Source of the DNA: Lachnospiraceae bacterium | Lineage (GTDB): Bacteria > Bacillota > Clostridia > Lachnospirales > Lachnospiraceae | DNA length: 38,195 nucleotides | NCBI GenBank assembly: GCA_017480445.1 | Contig: JAFVAO010000032.1 | Span: 1-38,195, forward strand | Reading direction: 5' to 3' | Part shown: in pieces, positions 9,383 through 16,567 of the stretch | How positions within the stretch are numbered: position 1 is the stretch's first letter | How the letters are laid out: every line of letters starts with the position of its first letter | Position numbers and translations under genes: made by a program | The notes under the pieces: generated by a model | What the model was told of the DNA's origin: nothing | The model's input: only the letters and a program-made list of their open reading frames with translations | The model's database searches: none

Positions 9383-9404
9383 TAAAGTTTTGTGTAATTA
9401 TATA
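9376..9404 (+). promoter_or_regulatory. Predicted promoter of the two-component operon
   Basis: TTGTCA (9376-9381) and TATATA (9399-9404) are separated by 17 bp. The -35 hexamer lies on top of the thiT promoter's -35 on the opposite strand (9377-9382), so two RNA polymerases could not occupy both promoters at once. The -10 and start region lie in the 30-bp repeat. The leader to the ATG at 9504 would be about 90 nt. Confidence 0.5.
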
Positions 9405-9428
9405 AGTGTCATTGTGCACATTGTATAT
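9399..9428 (-). repeat. 30-bp repeat, copy B (inverted copy of 101-130)
   Basis: The reverse complement of these 30 bases is identical to 101-130. It includes TGTGCACA (9413-9420) and the direct repeat CATTGT at 9410-9415 and 9419-9424. It sits between the shared -35 region and the response-regulator gene. The rest of the 9201-9503 gap is accounted for by the riboswitch and two promoters; nothing is recognised in 9429-9488. Confidence 0.7.
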
Positions 9429-9503
9429 GCCCAATTCGACGCTTCGTATATGGCGTTTTGGAATTTCCTAGTAGCAAGTTATAGAGTCGGGAGGGAAAAC
9501 AGT

Positions 9504-10178
9504 ATGAGACTTTTACTGGCGGAGGATATACAGGAACTGGCGGATGCGCTGTCGATGATCCTGAAACACAGTCACTATTCGGTGGATGTGGTCTACAACG
9601 GGCAGGATGCGCTGGATTATCTGATGGGGCAGGAGTATGACGGCGCGGTCATGGATATCATGATGCCGAAGATGGACGGGATCACCGTATTAAAAAAGAT
9701 CCGGAGTGCAGGGAATACGGTGCCGGTATTGCTTTTGACAGCCAAATCCGGTATCGATGACCGGGTGGAGGGACTCGACAGTGGCGCGAATGACTATCTG
9801 CCCAAGCCGTTTGACACCAGGGAGCTGCTCGCGAGAGTGCGCGCCATGACCAGGCAGCAGACCATAGGCGCGGATAACCAGCTGCGCTGCGGCAACGTCA
9901 CCCTCGACCGCAGTTCTTTCGAGATGGAGGCGCCCGGCGGCAAGGTGCGGCTCGGCAACAAGGAATATCAAATGATGGAGATGCTCATGGCCAATCCGGG
10001 ACAGGTGCTTTCTGTGGATCGCTTTATGGAGAAGGTCTGGGGATATGACAGCGACACGGAGATGAGTGTGGTCTGGGTGAATATCTCTTATCTGAGGAAA
10101 AAGCTGACTTCCCTGGACGCAGACATACAGATCAAGGCAGTACGGAACCAGGGGTACTCGCTGGAAGTGAAGTCGTAG
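9504..10178 (+). CDS. OmpR/PhoB-family response regulator
   Basis: A 224-residue two-component transcription regulator. The receiver domain covers about residues 1-118, with acidic pocket Glu7 and Asp8, phospho-acceptor Asp51 in MDIMMPKMDG, LLTAKS, and the conserved Lys in YLPKPF. The C-terminal winged-helix DNA-binding domain covers about 125-222, with LGNKEYQMMEMLMANPGQVLS, WVNISYLRKKL and VRNQGYSLEV. The open frame extends far upstream over the riboswitch, but the ATG at 9504 begins the receiver fold and has GGGAGGG at 9489-9495, so it is the start. The cognate histidine kinase follows after 66 bp. The regulated genes cannot be told from the sequence. Confidence 0.95.
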   Translation: MRLLLAEDIQELADALSMILKHSHYSVDVVYNGQDALDYLMGQEYDGAVMDIMMPKMDGITVLKKIRSAGNTVPVLLLTAKSGIDDRVEGLDSGANDYLPKPFDTRELLARVRAMTRQQTIGADNQLRCGNVTLDRSSFEMEAPGGKVRLGNKEYQMMEMLMANPGQVLSVDRFMEKVWGYDSDTEMSVVWVNISYLRKKLTSLDADIQIKAVRNQGYSLEVKS

Positions 10179-10202
10179 GCGGATGTCCGCAGAAGCATGT
10201 AA

Positions 10203-10241
10203 GGCAGAGTAAGAAGGCAGGATAAGAAAGTAGGGTAAGAA
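10203..10241 (+). repeat. Three tandem 13-bp repeats between regulator and kinase genes
   Basis: GGCAGAGTAAGAA (10203-10215), GGCAGGATAAGAA (10216-10228) and AGTAGGGTAAGAA (10229-10241) follow one another without gaps and end 3 bp before the kinase ATG. Each copy holds a purine-rich core, and the last one supplies the only visible, weak ribosome binding site (AGGG at 10232-10235). Slippage duplication of the RBS region is a simple explanation. Confidence 0.6.
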
Positions 10242-10244
10242 CGT

Positions 10245-11513
10245 ATGATCAGAAATCTTCGCAGAAAATTTATTGTGGTGGCGATGAGCTCCATGTTAGC
10301 GGTGTTGATCATCATTGTATGCGCGCTGAATGTGGCTAATTATGTCAATACGGTCACGCGGGCGGATAAAATACTGGCGATGCTGGCGGAGAACGGGGGC
10401 CATTTTCCGGACGGCTTCGGAGAGAATTTTCAGCAGAAGGACAGGATGCCCGGCGGCATGAAAAAGCCGATGTATGCGCGAGAATTCTCTGCGGAGACGC
10501 CCTATGACACCCGGTTTTTCTCCGTGAAGCTGGATGCGGACGGGGAAGTAATCACAGTGGATACGGGGCGGATTGCCTCTGTCAAGACGGAGGAGGCGGT
10601 CGCCTACGCGCAGAAGATACACGCAGCGGGACGCAGCAAGGGATTTGTGGAGCATTATCGCTTTTTGGAAACCGTTGACGATGCTGGGTGCGGCAGAGTG
10701 ATTTTTGTGGACTGCGAGAAAGAGCTGGAGTCGCACCGGCATATGATGCTGGCCAGCGCGGGCGTATCGGTGCTGGGCATACTGGCTGTCTTTGTGTTGG
10801 TACTGGTTTTTTCCAAACGGGTATTCAAGCCTGTGGAGCTGAGTTATATCAAGCAGAAGCAGTTTATCACAGATGCCAGTCATGAGCTGAAGACGCCGCT
10901 CACGATTATCTCAGCCAATGTGGATCTGCTGGAGATGGAGGGAGAGCCCAATCAGTGGACGGGCAGTATCCGCAATCAGGTGAAGCGGCTGCGAGGACTG
11001 ACAGAGCAGATGGTGACGCTCTCGCGACTTGAGGAAGAGGGCGAAAAGCAGTTTGTCTCCTGTGATCTGTCCCAGATCGTAGCGGAGACAGCGGGGACAT
11101 TCGAACCGCTGGCAATGGCCCAGAGCAAGCGGGTGCTTTTGCACATCGCGGATGGGATCTCCTGTATGGGAGAGGAGGACAAGCTGCGGCAGATGGTATC
11201 CCTGTTGATGGATAACGCGTTGAAATATGCGTCGGCAGACGGAGAGATCCGCGTGGAGCTCGCACCGGCAAAACGCGGCGCGCATGCCAAGCTCACCGTA
11301 TGGAACACGGTCAGTGCGGACAGCGGGATCACGAAAGGCAATCAGGATATTTTGTTTGAGCGGTTTTATCGCGCGGACAGTTCCAGAAATTCCAAGACCG
11401 GCGGCAGCGGCATCGGATTGTCGGTGGTGAAGGCGATCGTGGAGCGGCACGGCGGGAGAATCACGGCCGAGAGCGCGGACGGGGAGTCGATCTGCTTTAC
11501 GGTGCGGCTGTAA
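10245..11513 (+). CDS. Membrane sensor histidine kinase
   Basis: A 422-residue HisKA-type sensor kinase, the partner of the response regulator upstream. It has a membrane helix at about 9-31, an extracytoplasmic sensor of about 130 residues with no recognised fold, and a second helix at about 167-189. The dimerisation/phospho-acceptor helix FITDASHELKTPL carries His213. The ATPase domain has the N-box MDNALKYA, an F-box-like DILFERFYRADSS, and the G-box KTGGSGIGLSVVKAIVERHGG. There is no clear HAMP domain; only about 15 residues separate the second helix and the HisKA region. Translation probably depends on the weak RBS in the 13-bp repeats. The signal it senses is unknown. Confidence 0.94.
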   Translation: MIRNLRRKFIVVAMSSMLAVLIIIVCALNVANYVNTVTRADKILAMLAENGGHFPDGFGENFQQKDRMPGGMKKPMYAREFSAETPYDTRFFSVKLDADGEVITVDTGRIASVKTEEAVAYAQKIHAAGRSKGFVEHYRFLETVDDAGCGRVIFVDCEKELESHRHMMLASAGVSVLGILAVFVLVLVFSKRVFKPVELSYIKQKQFITDASHELKTPLTIISANVDLLEMEGEPNQWTGSIRNQVKRLRGLTEQMVTLSRLEEEGEKQFVSCDLSQIVAETAGTFEPLAMAQSKRVLLHIADGISCMGEEDKLRQMVSLLMDNALKYASADGEIRVELAPAKRGAHAKLTVWNTVSADSGITKGNQDILFERFYRADSSRNSKTGGSGIGLSVVKAIVERHGGRITAESADGESICFTVRL

Positions 11514-11573
11514 CTGTCTGATGAATGGTCTGTCATCCATATATAAATCCATATAGAAAGTAGCATCCAAAAT

Positions 11574-12500
11574 ATGAACAAGCAAGAACAATCTTCACAG
11601 CTCACACATTCTCTGATCCTTCTTCTGACGGCGATCATATGGGGGACGTCGTTTGTCGCCCAGTCGGCGGGAATGCAGGTTGTGGGTCCCATTATATATA
11701 ACTGTATCAGAATGTTTCTCGGCGGATTGGTTTTGTTGCCGATTATCTTCGCCCGAAATAGCATACGTAAATCCGGGAATCATCCGGTGGCACCTGCAAA
11801 GGATTCTGTCAGCAAAGGGATCCTGGCCGGAATCATACTTTGCATAGCCAGCAATCTTCAGAACATTGCCATGATAGACGCCTCAGCCGGAAAAGCCGGC
11901 TTTATGACGGCATTTTATATTATACTGGTTCCGATCGTCGGGATATTCCTCGGAAAGAAAACCTCTTTCCTCACCTGGGTCAGCGTCATATTGGCACTTG
12001 CCGGCTTATACTTTTTATGTATAGGGCGCGGCGGTGCACTCTACTTTGCGCCGTCCGATCTGCTTCTGATCGGATGTGCTCTGTTTTTCTCCTTTCACAT
12101 CCTTTATGTAGACAGGATAAGCGGCGACACAGACGGACTCACGGTATCGTGCACGCAGTTTTTGGTCGCCGGAATGATCAGCATCCCGTTCATATTCCTG
12201 ATCGATATGCTGGTATTGCATATGGAGCCATCCGTCGCATCCCTTCGGTCGGCATGGTTCCCGATCGCCTACTCCGGATTTATGAGCTGCGGGGTTGCAT
12301 ATACGCTCCAGATCATCGGTCAGAAGGGGGTACATCCAACCCTTGCTTCGCTGATCATGAGTCTGGAATCCGTTGTGTCGGCGATATCCGGACTGATCAT
12401 TTTGCAACAGAAATTGTCTGTAGACGAAACGATCGGCTGTATCGCCATGTTTACGGCGGTGATTCTGGCACAGCTTCCGACACCCTCAAAAAAATTTTGA
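11574..12500 (+). CDS. DMT superfamily (EamA-type) transporter
   Basis: A 308-residue inner-membrane protein with about ten hydrophobic segments in two EamA repeats, the drug/metabolite transporter architecture. Hallmarks are the start LLLTAIIWGTSFVAQSAGM, the centre ASAGKAGFMTAFYIILVPIVG, and the second repeat GVAYTLQIIGQKGVHPTLASLIMSLESVVSAISGLIILQ. The family exports amino acids, nucleobases or other small metabolites; the substrate cannot be deduced. The RBS is poor (GAAAG at 11557-11561). By eye the gene is AT-richer and uses more ATA and TTT codons than its neighbours, which may point to a separate origin; this was not computed. Confidence 0.88.
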   Translation: MNKQEQSSQLTHSLILLLTAIIWGTSFVAQSAGMQVVGPIIYNCIRMFLGGLVLLPIIFARNSIRKSGNHPVAPAKDSVSKGILAGIILCIASNLQNIAMIDASAGKAGFMTAFYIILVPIVGIFLGKKTSFLTWVSVILALAGLYFLCIGRGGALYFAPSDLLLIGCALFFSFHILYVDRISGDTDGLTVSCTQFLVAGMISIPFIFLIDMLVLHMEPSVASLRSAWFPIAYSGFMSCGVAYTLQIIGQKGVHPTLASLIMSLESVVSAISGLIILQQKLSVDETIGCIAMFTAVILAQLPTPSKKF

Positions 12501-12594
12501 AAAAAATTTGAAATTTAAAGTTCATTTTAAGTTTGCCCTTTACAATGACCTCAGAACGAACGAGAAGCGCATGAGGAGTAAAGGAGTGATCGGT

Positions 12595-13410
12595 ATGAGT
12601 TATCAGGATATTTTTAAGCGCTATGAAATGAAATACATGCTGACGAAGGAACAGAAAGAAATCGTTCTTCGCGAGATGGCGCAATACATGAAGCCGGATG
12701 AATACGGCAGAAGCACTATCTGCAATATCTATTTTGACACACCGGACTATCAGCTGATCCGTCATTCGCTGGAGAAACCGGTATACAAAGAGAAGCTCAG
12801 GGTCAGAAGCTACGGACCGGCAACAGAGGATGGCACCGTGTTCGTTGAGCTGAAGAAAAAGTATAAGGGCGTGGTTTACAAGAGACGTATCAGCGCGAAG
12901 CAAAAAGACGCCATGGATTATCTGCTGAACGGCGCCGAGCTTCCCGAGCAGGGACAGATTACCGACGAGATCAGTTATTTCAAGCAGATGTATCAGGGAC
13001 TGCGGCCGGCCGTGTACCTCTCCTATGACAGAGAAGCCTTCTACGGAATCGAAGACAGAGAGCTGCGGATCACGTTTGACCAGAATATCCTCTGGAGAAA
13101 AGAGAACTTAAGCCTTTCATCGGAGGTATACGGAACGCCGATCCTGGAGCCGGGATGCGCACTGATGGAGATCAAGATCGCCTCCGCGATGCCGATGTGG
13201 CTTTGCAGGGTGCTCTCGGAAAACGGTATTTATAAAACCAGTTTTTCCAAATACGGCAGAGCCTACGAAATGATCTGTGAAGCGGAACCTATGCAGGAGC
13301 AGGTTGTCAGTCGGGTATACGATGGCCAGACGGCGGCTGTGGATGTGCCGAAGCCGAGATTCGGAGAGCATCGCGGAACCCGAGGCAGAAAACAGACACA
13401 GATCGCGTGA
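12595..13410 (+). CDS. VTC-domain (polyphosphate polymerase-like) protein
   Basis: A 271-residue protein of the VTC domain family, a triphosphate-tunnel fold that in yeast Vtc4 makes polyphosphate from ATP. The alternating charged residues of the tunnel strands are present: Glu11 and Lys13 (RYEMKY), Lys67, Arg69 and Arg71 (KLRVRSYG), Glu85 and Lys87 (FVELKKK), Arg97 and Arg98, Arg146 (YDREAF), Arg158 and Thr160 (LRITFD), Glu192 and Lys194 (MEIKI), and the terminal SFSKYGRAY. AAGGAG at 12581-12586 selects the ATG at 12595 over in-frame starts upstream. No membrane segment is visible, so it is probably cytoplasmic, perhaps docked to the DUF4956 protein encoded next. Polymerase activity is inferred; some bacterial VTC proteins have no demonstrated role. 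Confidence 0.88.
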   Translation: MSYQDIFKRYEMKYMLTKEQKEIVLREMAQYMKPDEYGRSTICNIYFDTPDYQLIRHSLEKPVYKEKLRVRSYGPATEDGTVFVELKKKYKGVVYKRRISAKQKDAMDYLLNGAELPEQGQITDEISYFKQMYQGLRPAVYLSYDREAFYGIEDRELRITFDQNILWRKENLSLSSEVYGTPILEPGCALMEIKIASAMPMWLCRVLSENGIYKTSFSKYGRAYEMICEAEPMQEQVVSRVYDGQTAAVDVPKPRFGEHRGTRGRKQTQIA

Positions 13411-13470
13411 GCAGAATCAGGCGGAATGTGAGTCAGATAGCAGATAGATATCAGATTGGAGGAATGAATT

Positions 13471-14163
13471 ATGATGAGTACATTATTTAATGGTGTGTTT
13501 GATACAAGTGCACAGAGTGCATTGTCGGTGGGAAACTTTTTGCTTTGTCTGGTGGTGTCATTATTGATCGGACTGTTCATCACGGCGGTATACGGTTACA
13601 AGAGCCGGTCCAGCCAGAGCTTTCTGGTGACCTTGGCACTGTTGCCCGCGGTGGTATGTGTGGTGATCATGATGGTGAACGGTAATGTGGGCGCGGGCGT
13701 CGCGGTAGCAGGCGCATTCAGTCTGGTGCGCTTCCGTTCTGCTCCCGGAACGGCGCGGGAGATCGGCGCGATCTTCCTGGCTATGGCAGCAGGACTGATC
13801 ACCGGTATGGGATATCTCGGGTATGCGGTGTTGTTTGTTGTGATCCTCGGTGTGATGAACTTTGTATATGAGAGTATCAGCCGCAGAAAGGCAGAGAGTG
13901 CAACAGGCAAGACACTGCACATCACGATTCCGGAGAATCTGGATTATACGAATGTATTTGACGAGATTTTTGATCAGTATACAAGAAGCTGCGAGATGCT
14001 GCATGTGAAGACGACGAACATGGGCAGCCTGTTTAAACTCACCTATCAGGTGGAACTGAAGGAAGGCGTTTCTGAGAAGGAATTTATCGACAAGCTTCGC
14101 TGCAGAAACGGCAATCTGGAGATTCTGCTGGCCAAGCAGGAGAGCGCCGGATTTGAGCTGTAA
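13471..14163 (+). CDS. DUF4956 membrane protein
   Basis: A 230-residue protein with an N-terminal membrane half (helices at about 20-43, 50-70, 76-90, 100-130) and a cytoplasmic C-terminal half of about 90 residues. The most family-like stretch is GAGVAVAGAFSLVRFRSAPGTAREIGAIFLAMAAGLITGMGYLGYA, which identifies DUF4956. GGAGG at 13458-13462 precedes the first of two adjacent ATGs. Genes of this family are commonly found next to VTC-domain and CotH-kinase genes; here the VTC gene is upstream and a beta-helix lipoprotein follows. The function is unknown. A membrane anchor or channel partner of the VTC protein is a reasonable guess only. Confidence 0.87.
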   Translation: MMSTLFNGVFDTSAQSALSVGNFLLCLVVSLLIGLFITAVYGYKSRSSQSFLVTLALLPAVVCVVIMMVNGNVGAGVAVAGAFSLVRFRSAPGTAREIGAIFLAMAAGLITGMGYLGYAVLFVVILGVMNFVYESISRRKAESATGKTLHITIPENLDYTNVFDEIFDQYTRSCEMLHVKTTNMGSLFKLTYQVELKEGVSEKEFIDKLRCRNGNLEILLAKQESAGFEL

Positions 14164-14222
14164 AGATTGGCGATGGCGAGCGACCGGTTTCGGTGCGCGA
14201 GGGAAAAGGCAGGGTGTGTGTG

Positions 14223-16103
14223 ATGAGAAAAATGGAAACACGTAAAAACAGAAGTTGTGTGGGTGGAGGGAATGTGCGCTGGAGAAGTGCATATGGAAGA
14301 TATAGGAAGTGTGCTGTGACCGCTATATTGACCGCGGGGATGATGCTCTCCGGATGTGCGGACAGCGCTTCCGGCAGCACAGGCGGGGACGGCGCTTCCT
14401 CCGGCGGATCGACGATCGTGGCGGAGCAGAGCGGAAGCGCGTCGACATCCGCGGCGGCGGGAGAGGTAACCCTCCTCGATGTAGCAGACATGTTTACCAA
14501 CCGTGACAAGGAGGTGGGGTATGACGCCTCTGACTGTGTAAAGATCACGTTACAGGGCGCTACCGCAGTGTCTGATGCGGGCAGCGTGCAGGTCAACGGA
14601 AACGTAGTCACCATCACGGAGGAAGGCACCTATCTGTTGTCCGGAACTTTGCAGGGACAGATCATGATAGACGCGGCGGACAGCGACAAAGTACAGCTGG
14701 TGCTTGACGGTGCGAATGTCTCTTGCGAAAGCAGCGCGGCACTTTACGTCAAACAGGCGGATAAGGTGTTTGTGACGACGGCAGCCGGCAGCGAAAACCT
14801 GCTGGAAACCACGGGAAGTTATGTGGCGATTGATGAAAAAAATATTGACGGCGCCGTGTTTGCCAGAGATGATATCACCTTAAACGGAGAAGGTACCTTG
14901 ACGGTAAAATCCGCGGAAGGAAATGGAATCGTCGGCAAGGACGACCTGGTAATCACCTGCGGAACCTATGTAATCAATGCGGCAAACCATGGCCTGCAGG
15001 GCAAGGACAGCGTCCGGATCGCGGGCAGCGACATCACCATCACGGCAGGTGAGGATGGCATCCACTCAGGCAATGATGAAGACGAGACAGTGGGATACAC
15101 ATATATTGCAGGCGGTGACATCACCATTACGGCGGGCGATGACGGCATCCATTCTGACACGCAGCTGGTGATTGCGGATGGGAATCTGACGATTACAGAC
15201 AGCTATGAAGGATTGGAGGGCTGCGAGATTGAGGTGGCAGGAGGTGTTGTCACGATCTATTCCAGCGACGACGGACTCAACGCCGCAGGCGGCAACGATG
15301 GCAGCGGAACACAGAATATGGGGCGCGGATTCGGAGAGGATCCCTTTGCAGCCAATGAGAATAATCAGATTATCATTTCCGGCGGGGTGCTGCAGGTCAG
15401 TGCGCAGGGTGACGGCATCGACTCCAACGGCAACCTCTATGTGAACGGCGGAGAGATCGTCGTGAACGGTCCGACCAACAACGGAAACGGCGCGCTCGAC
15501 TTTGGCGGCAGCGGCTATATTTACGGCGGATCGGTTATCGCGATCGGCGCCAGTGGAATGGCGGAGAACTTCTCCTCTGAATCCACACAGTGTTCCATGT
15601 TGGTGACGACACAGACAACGCAGGAAGCCGGCACCGGTGTGACCTTGAAAAACGCCTCCGGAGAAGTGCTGCTCAGCACCGTATCGGAGAAGACCTTTAA
15701 CAGTGTGGTATTCAGCTGTGCGCAGATCCAGGTGGGAGAAACCTACACGGTGGAGATCGGCAGCGAGACAATGGAGATCGAGATGACCGATACGATCTAC
15801 GGATCCGGAAACGGTATGGGCGGATTCGGCGGAGGCCCCGGCGGCATGGGTGGTCGAGGCGGATTCGGCGACCGGGAAAGAATGAATGGCCAGAATGGCT
15901 TTGACGGACAGGAAATGCCGCAGATGCCGGATGGCCAGAACGGCTTTGGCGGCCGGGAAAGAATGAATGGCCAGAACGGCTTTGACGGACAGGAAATACC
16001 GCAGATGCCGGACGGCACGGATGGCCAGAACGGCTTTGGCGGCCGCGGCGGAAAACATCAAAAGGACAATGCGCAGGATGCGCAAGTATCCGGCAGCCTA
16101 TAA
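14223..16103 (+). CDS. Cthe_2159-like carbohydrate-binding beta-helix lipoprotein
   Basis: A 626-residue secreted lipoprotein. The signal AVTAILTAGMMLSGC ends in a lipobox (LSGC, Cys45) after a basic N-region. After a linker come beta-strand-turn repeats rich in Gly, Asp and Asn, such as GNGIVGKDDLVITCGTY, GEDGIHSGNDEDE, GDDGIHSDTQLVI and SDDGLNAAGG. This is the Ca-binding parallel beta-helix type of Cthe_2159 (polysaccharide-binding). The C-terminus from about residue 535 is low-complexity Gly/Met/Asn/Gln with two 27-residue repeats. The ATG at 14223 follows AGGG at 14210-14213; a GTG at 14193 in frame is a less likely start. It closes the VTC-DUF4956 operon and would display the system's surface component. 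No CotH kinase is present in this copy of the cassette. Confidence 0.83.
   Translation: MRKMETRKNRSCVGGGNVRWRSAYGRYRKCAVTAILTAGMMLSGCADSASGSTGGDGASSGGSTIVAEQSGSASTSAAAGEVTLLDVADMFTNRDKEVGYDASDCVKITLQGATAVSDAGSVQVNGNVVTITEEGTYLLSGTLQGQIMIDAADSDKVQLVLDGANVSCESSAALYVKQADKVFVTTAAGSENLLETTGSYVAIDEKNIDGAVFARDDITLNGEGTLTVKSAEGNGIVGKDDLVITCGTYVINAANHGLQGKDSVRIAGSDITITAGEDGIHSGNDEDETVGYTYIAGGDITITAGDDGIHSDTQLVIADGNLTITDSYEGLEGCEIEVAGGVVTIYSSDDGLNAAGGNDGSGTQNMGRGFGEDPFAANENNQIIISGGVLQVSAQGDGIDSNGNLYVNGGEIVVNGPTNNGNGALDFGGSGYIYGGSVIAIGASGMAENFSSESTQCSMLVTTQTTQEAGTGVTLKNASGEVLLSTVSEKTFNSVVFSCAQIQVGETYTVEIGSETMEIEMTDTIYGSGNGMGGFGGGPGGMGGRGGFGDRERMNGQNGFDGQEMPQMPDGQNGFGGRERMNGQNGFDGQEIPQMPDGTDGQNGFGGRGGKHQKDNAQDAQVSGSL
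15872..16033 (+). repeat. 81-bp tandem repeat in the lipoprotein tail
   Basis: Two copies with an 81-bp (27-codon) period begin at 15872 and 15953, each encoding RERMNGQNGFDGQE followed by PQMPDGQNGF or a near match. The second copy has an extra Gly-Thr-Asp insertion. Because the reading frame is kept, copy number can change without disrupting the gene. Confidence 0.75.
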
Positions 16104-16128
16104 GTATTTGGATACACTCCCTTCCCTG

Positions 16129-16163
16129 AAAAGAGATTGTCGCAAGTCGGCAATCTCTTTTTT
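16129..16163 (+). terminator. Rho-independent terminator of the VTC-DUF4956-lipoprotein operon
   Basis: AAAAGAGATTG (16129-16139) pairs with CAATCTCTTTT (16151-16161). The stem continues inward for three more pairs to a 5-nt loop and is followed by a T-run. It starts 26 bp after the lipoprotein stop. Confidence 0.9.
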
Positions 16164-16174
16164 ATGGTATAGTA

Positions 16175-16203
16175 TTGACATTCTCGATTATCGAGAATAC
16201 AAT
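16175..16203 (+). promoter_or_regulatory. padR promoter with palindromic operator in the spacer
   Basis: TTGACA (16175-16180) and TACAAT (16198-16203) are separated by exactly 17 bp. Those 17 bp (16181-16197) are the perfect dyad TTCTCGAT-T-ATCGAGAA. A repressor bound there would block RNA polymerase completely. The likely ligand is the PadR protein encoded 40 bp downstream. Confidence 0.85.
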
Positions 16204-16243
16204 GACTAAAGATAATTCTATTTCTGAGAATGGAGAGTTGAAA

Positions 16244-16567
16244 ATGCCCAGAGCAAAGTTCAATACACTGACAGAGCAAATGTTTTATGTGCTGCTGTGT
16301 CTGCAAAGAGAATGCTGCGGAATGGATGTGCTGGAGCAGATTCCTGTGATGACGGGAGGCAGGGTACACATCGGTTCCGGAACATTATATGATCTGTTGG
16401 AGCAGTTCACGGATGCCGGACTTATACGTGAGACGAAGCATGAGGGACGCAGGCGAAGTTATGTGCTGACAGAGGCAGGAGCGCTGATGCTTCAAAAGGA
16501 ATACGGCAGACTTTGTGCACAGGTACAGGATTATCAAAACTATTTCGAGGTGAGAGGGAATGCGTGA
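16244..16567 (+). CDS. PadR-family transcriptional regulator
   Basis: A 107-residue winged-helix repressor. The PadR core is clear: LTEQMFYVLLCLQRECCGMDVLEQIPVMTGGRVHIGSGTLYDLLEQFTDAGLIRETKHEGRRRSYVLTEAGALML. The recognition helix lies around IGSGTLYDLLEQF (about 46-58), and the wing carries HEGRRRSYVLT. A longer frame opens inside the promoter at 16175. The ATG at 16244 has GGAGAG at 16232-16237 and begins with the family-typical MPRAKFNTLTE. The gene overlaps the DUF2812 gene by 8 bp, so the pair is one translational unit. Autoregulation through the dyad in its own promoter is likely. The inducer is unknown. Confidence 0.92.
   Translation: MPRAKFNTLTEQMFYVLLCLQRECCGMDVLEQIPVMTGGRVHIGSGTLYDLLEQFTDAGLIRETKHEGRRRSYVLTEAGALMLQKEYGRLCAQVQDYQNYFEVRGNA

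Noticed and set aside
12486-12530. A/T-rich runs after the EamA gene as a terminator
   Set aside because: AAAAAAATTTT-type tracts can pair only as a weak A/T stem without a GC-rich base, so termination is not supported. No good promoter for the VTC gene could be fixed there either.
15031-15160. Repeated ACATCACCAT-type units as a CRISPR-like array
   Set aside because: The repeats are imperfect, in frame and encode successive beta-helix turns of the lipoprotein; there are no equal-length unique spacers and no cas genes.
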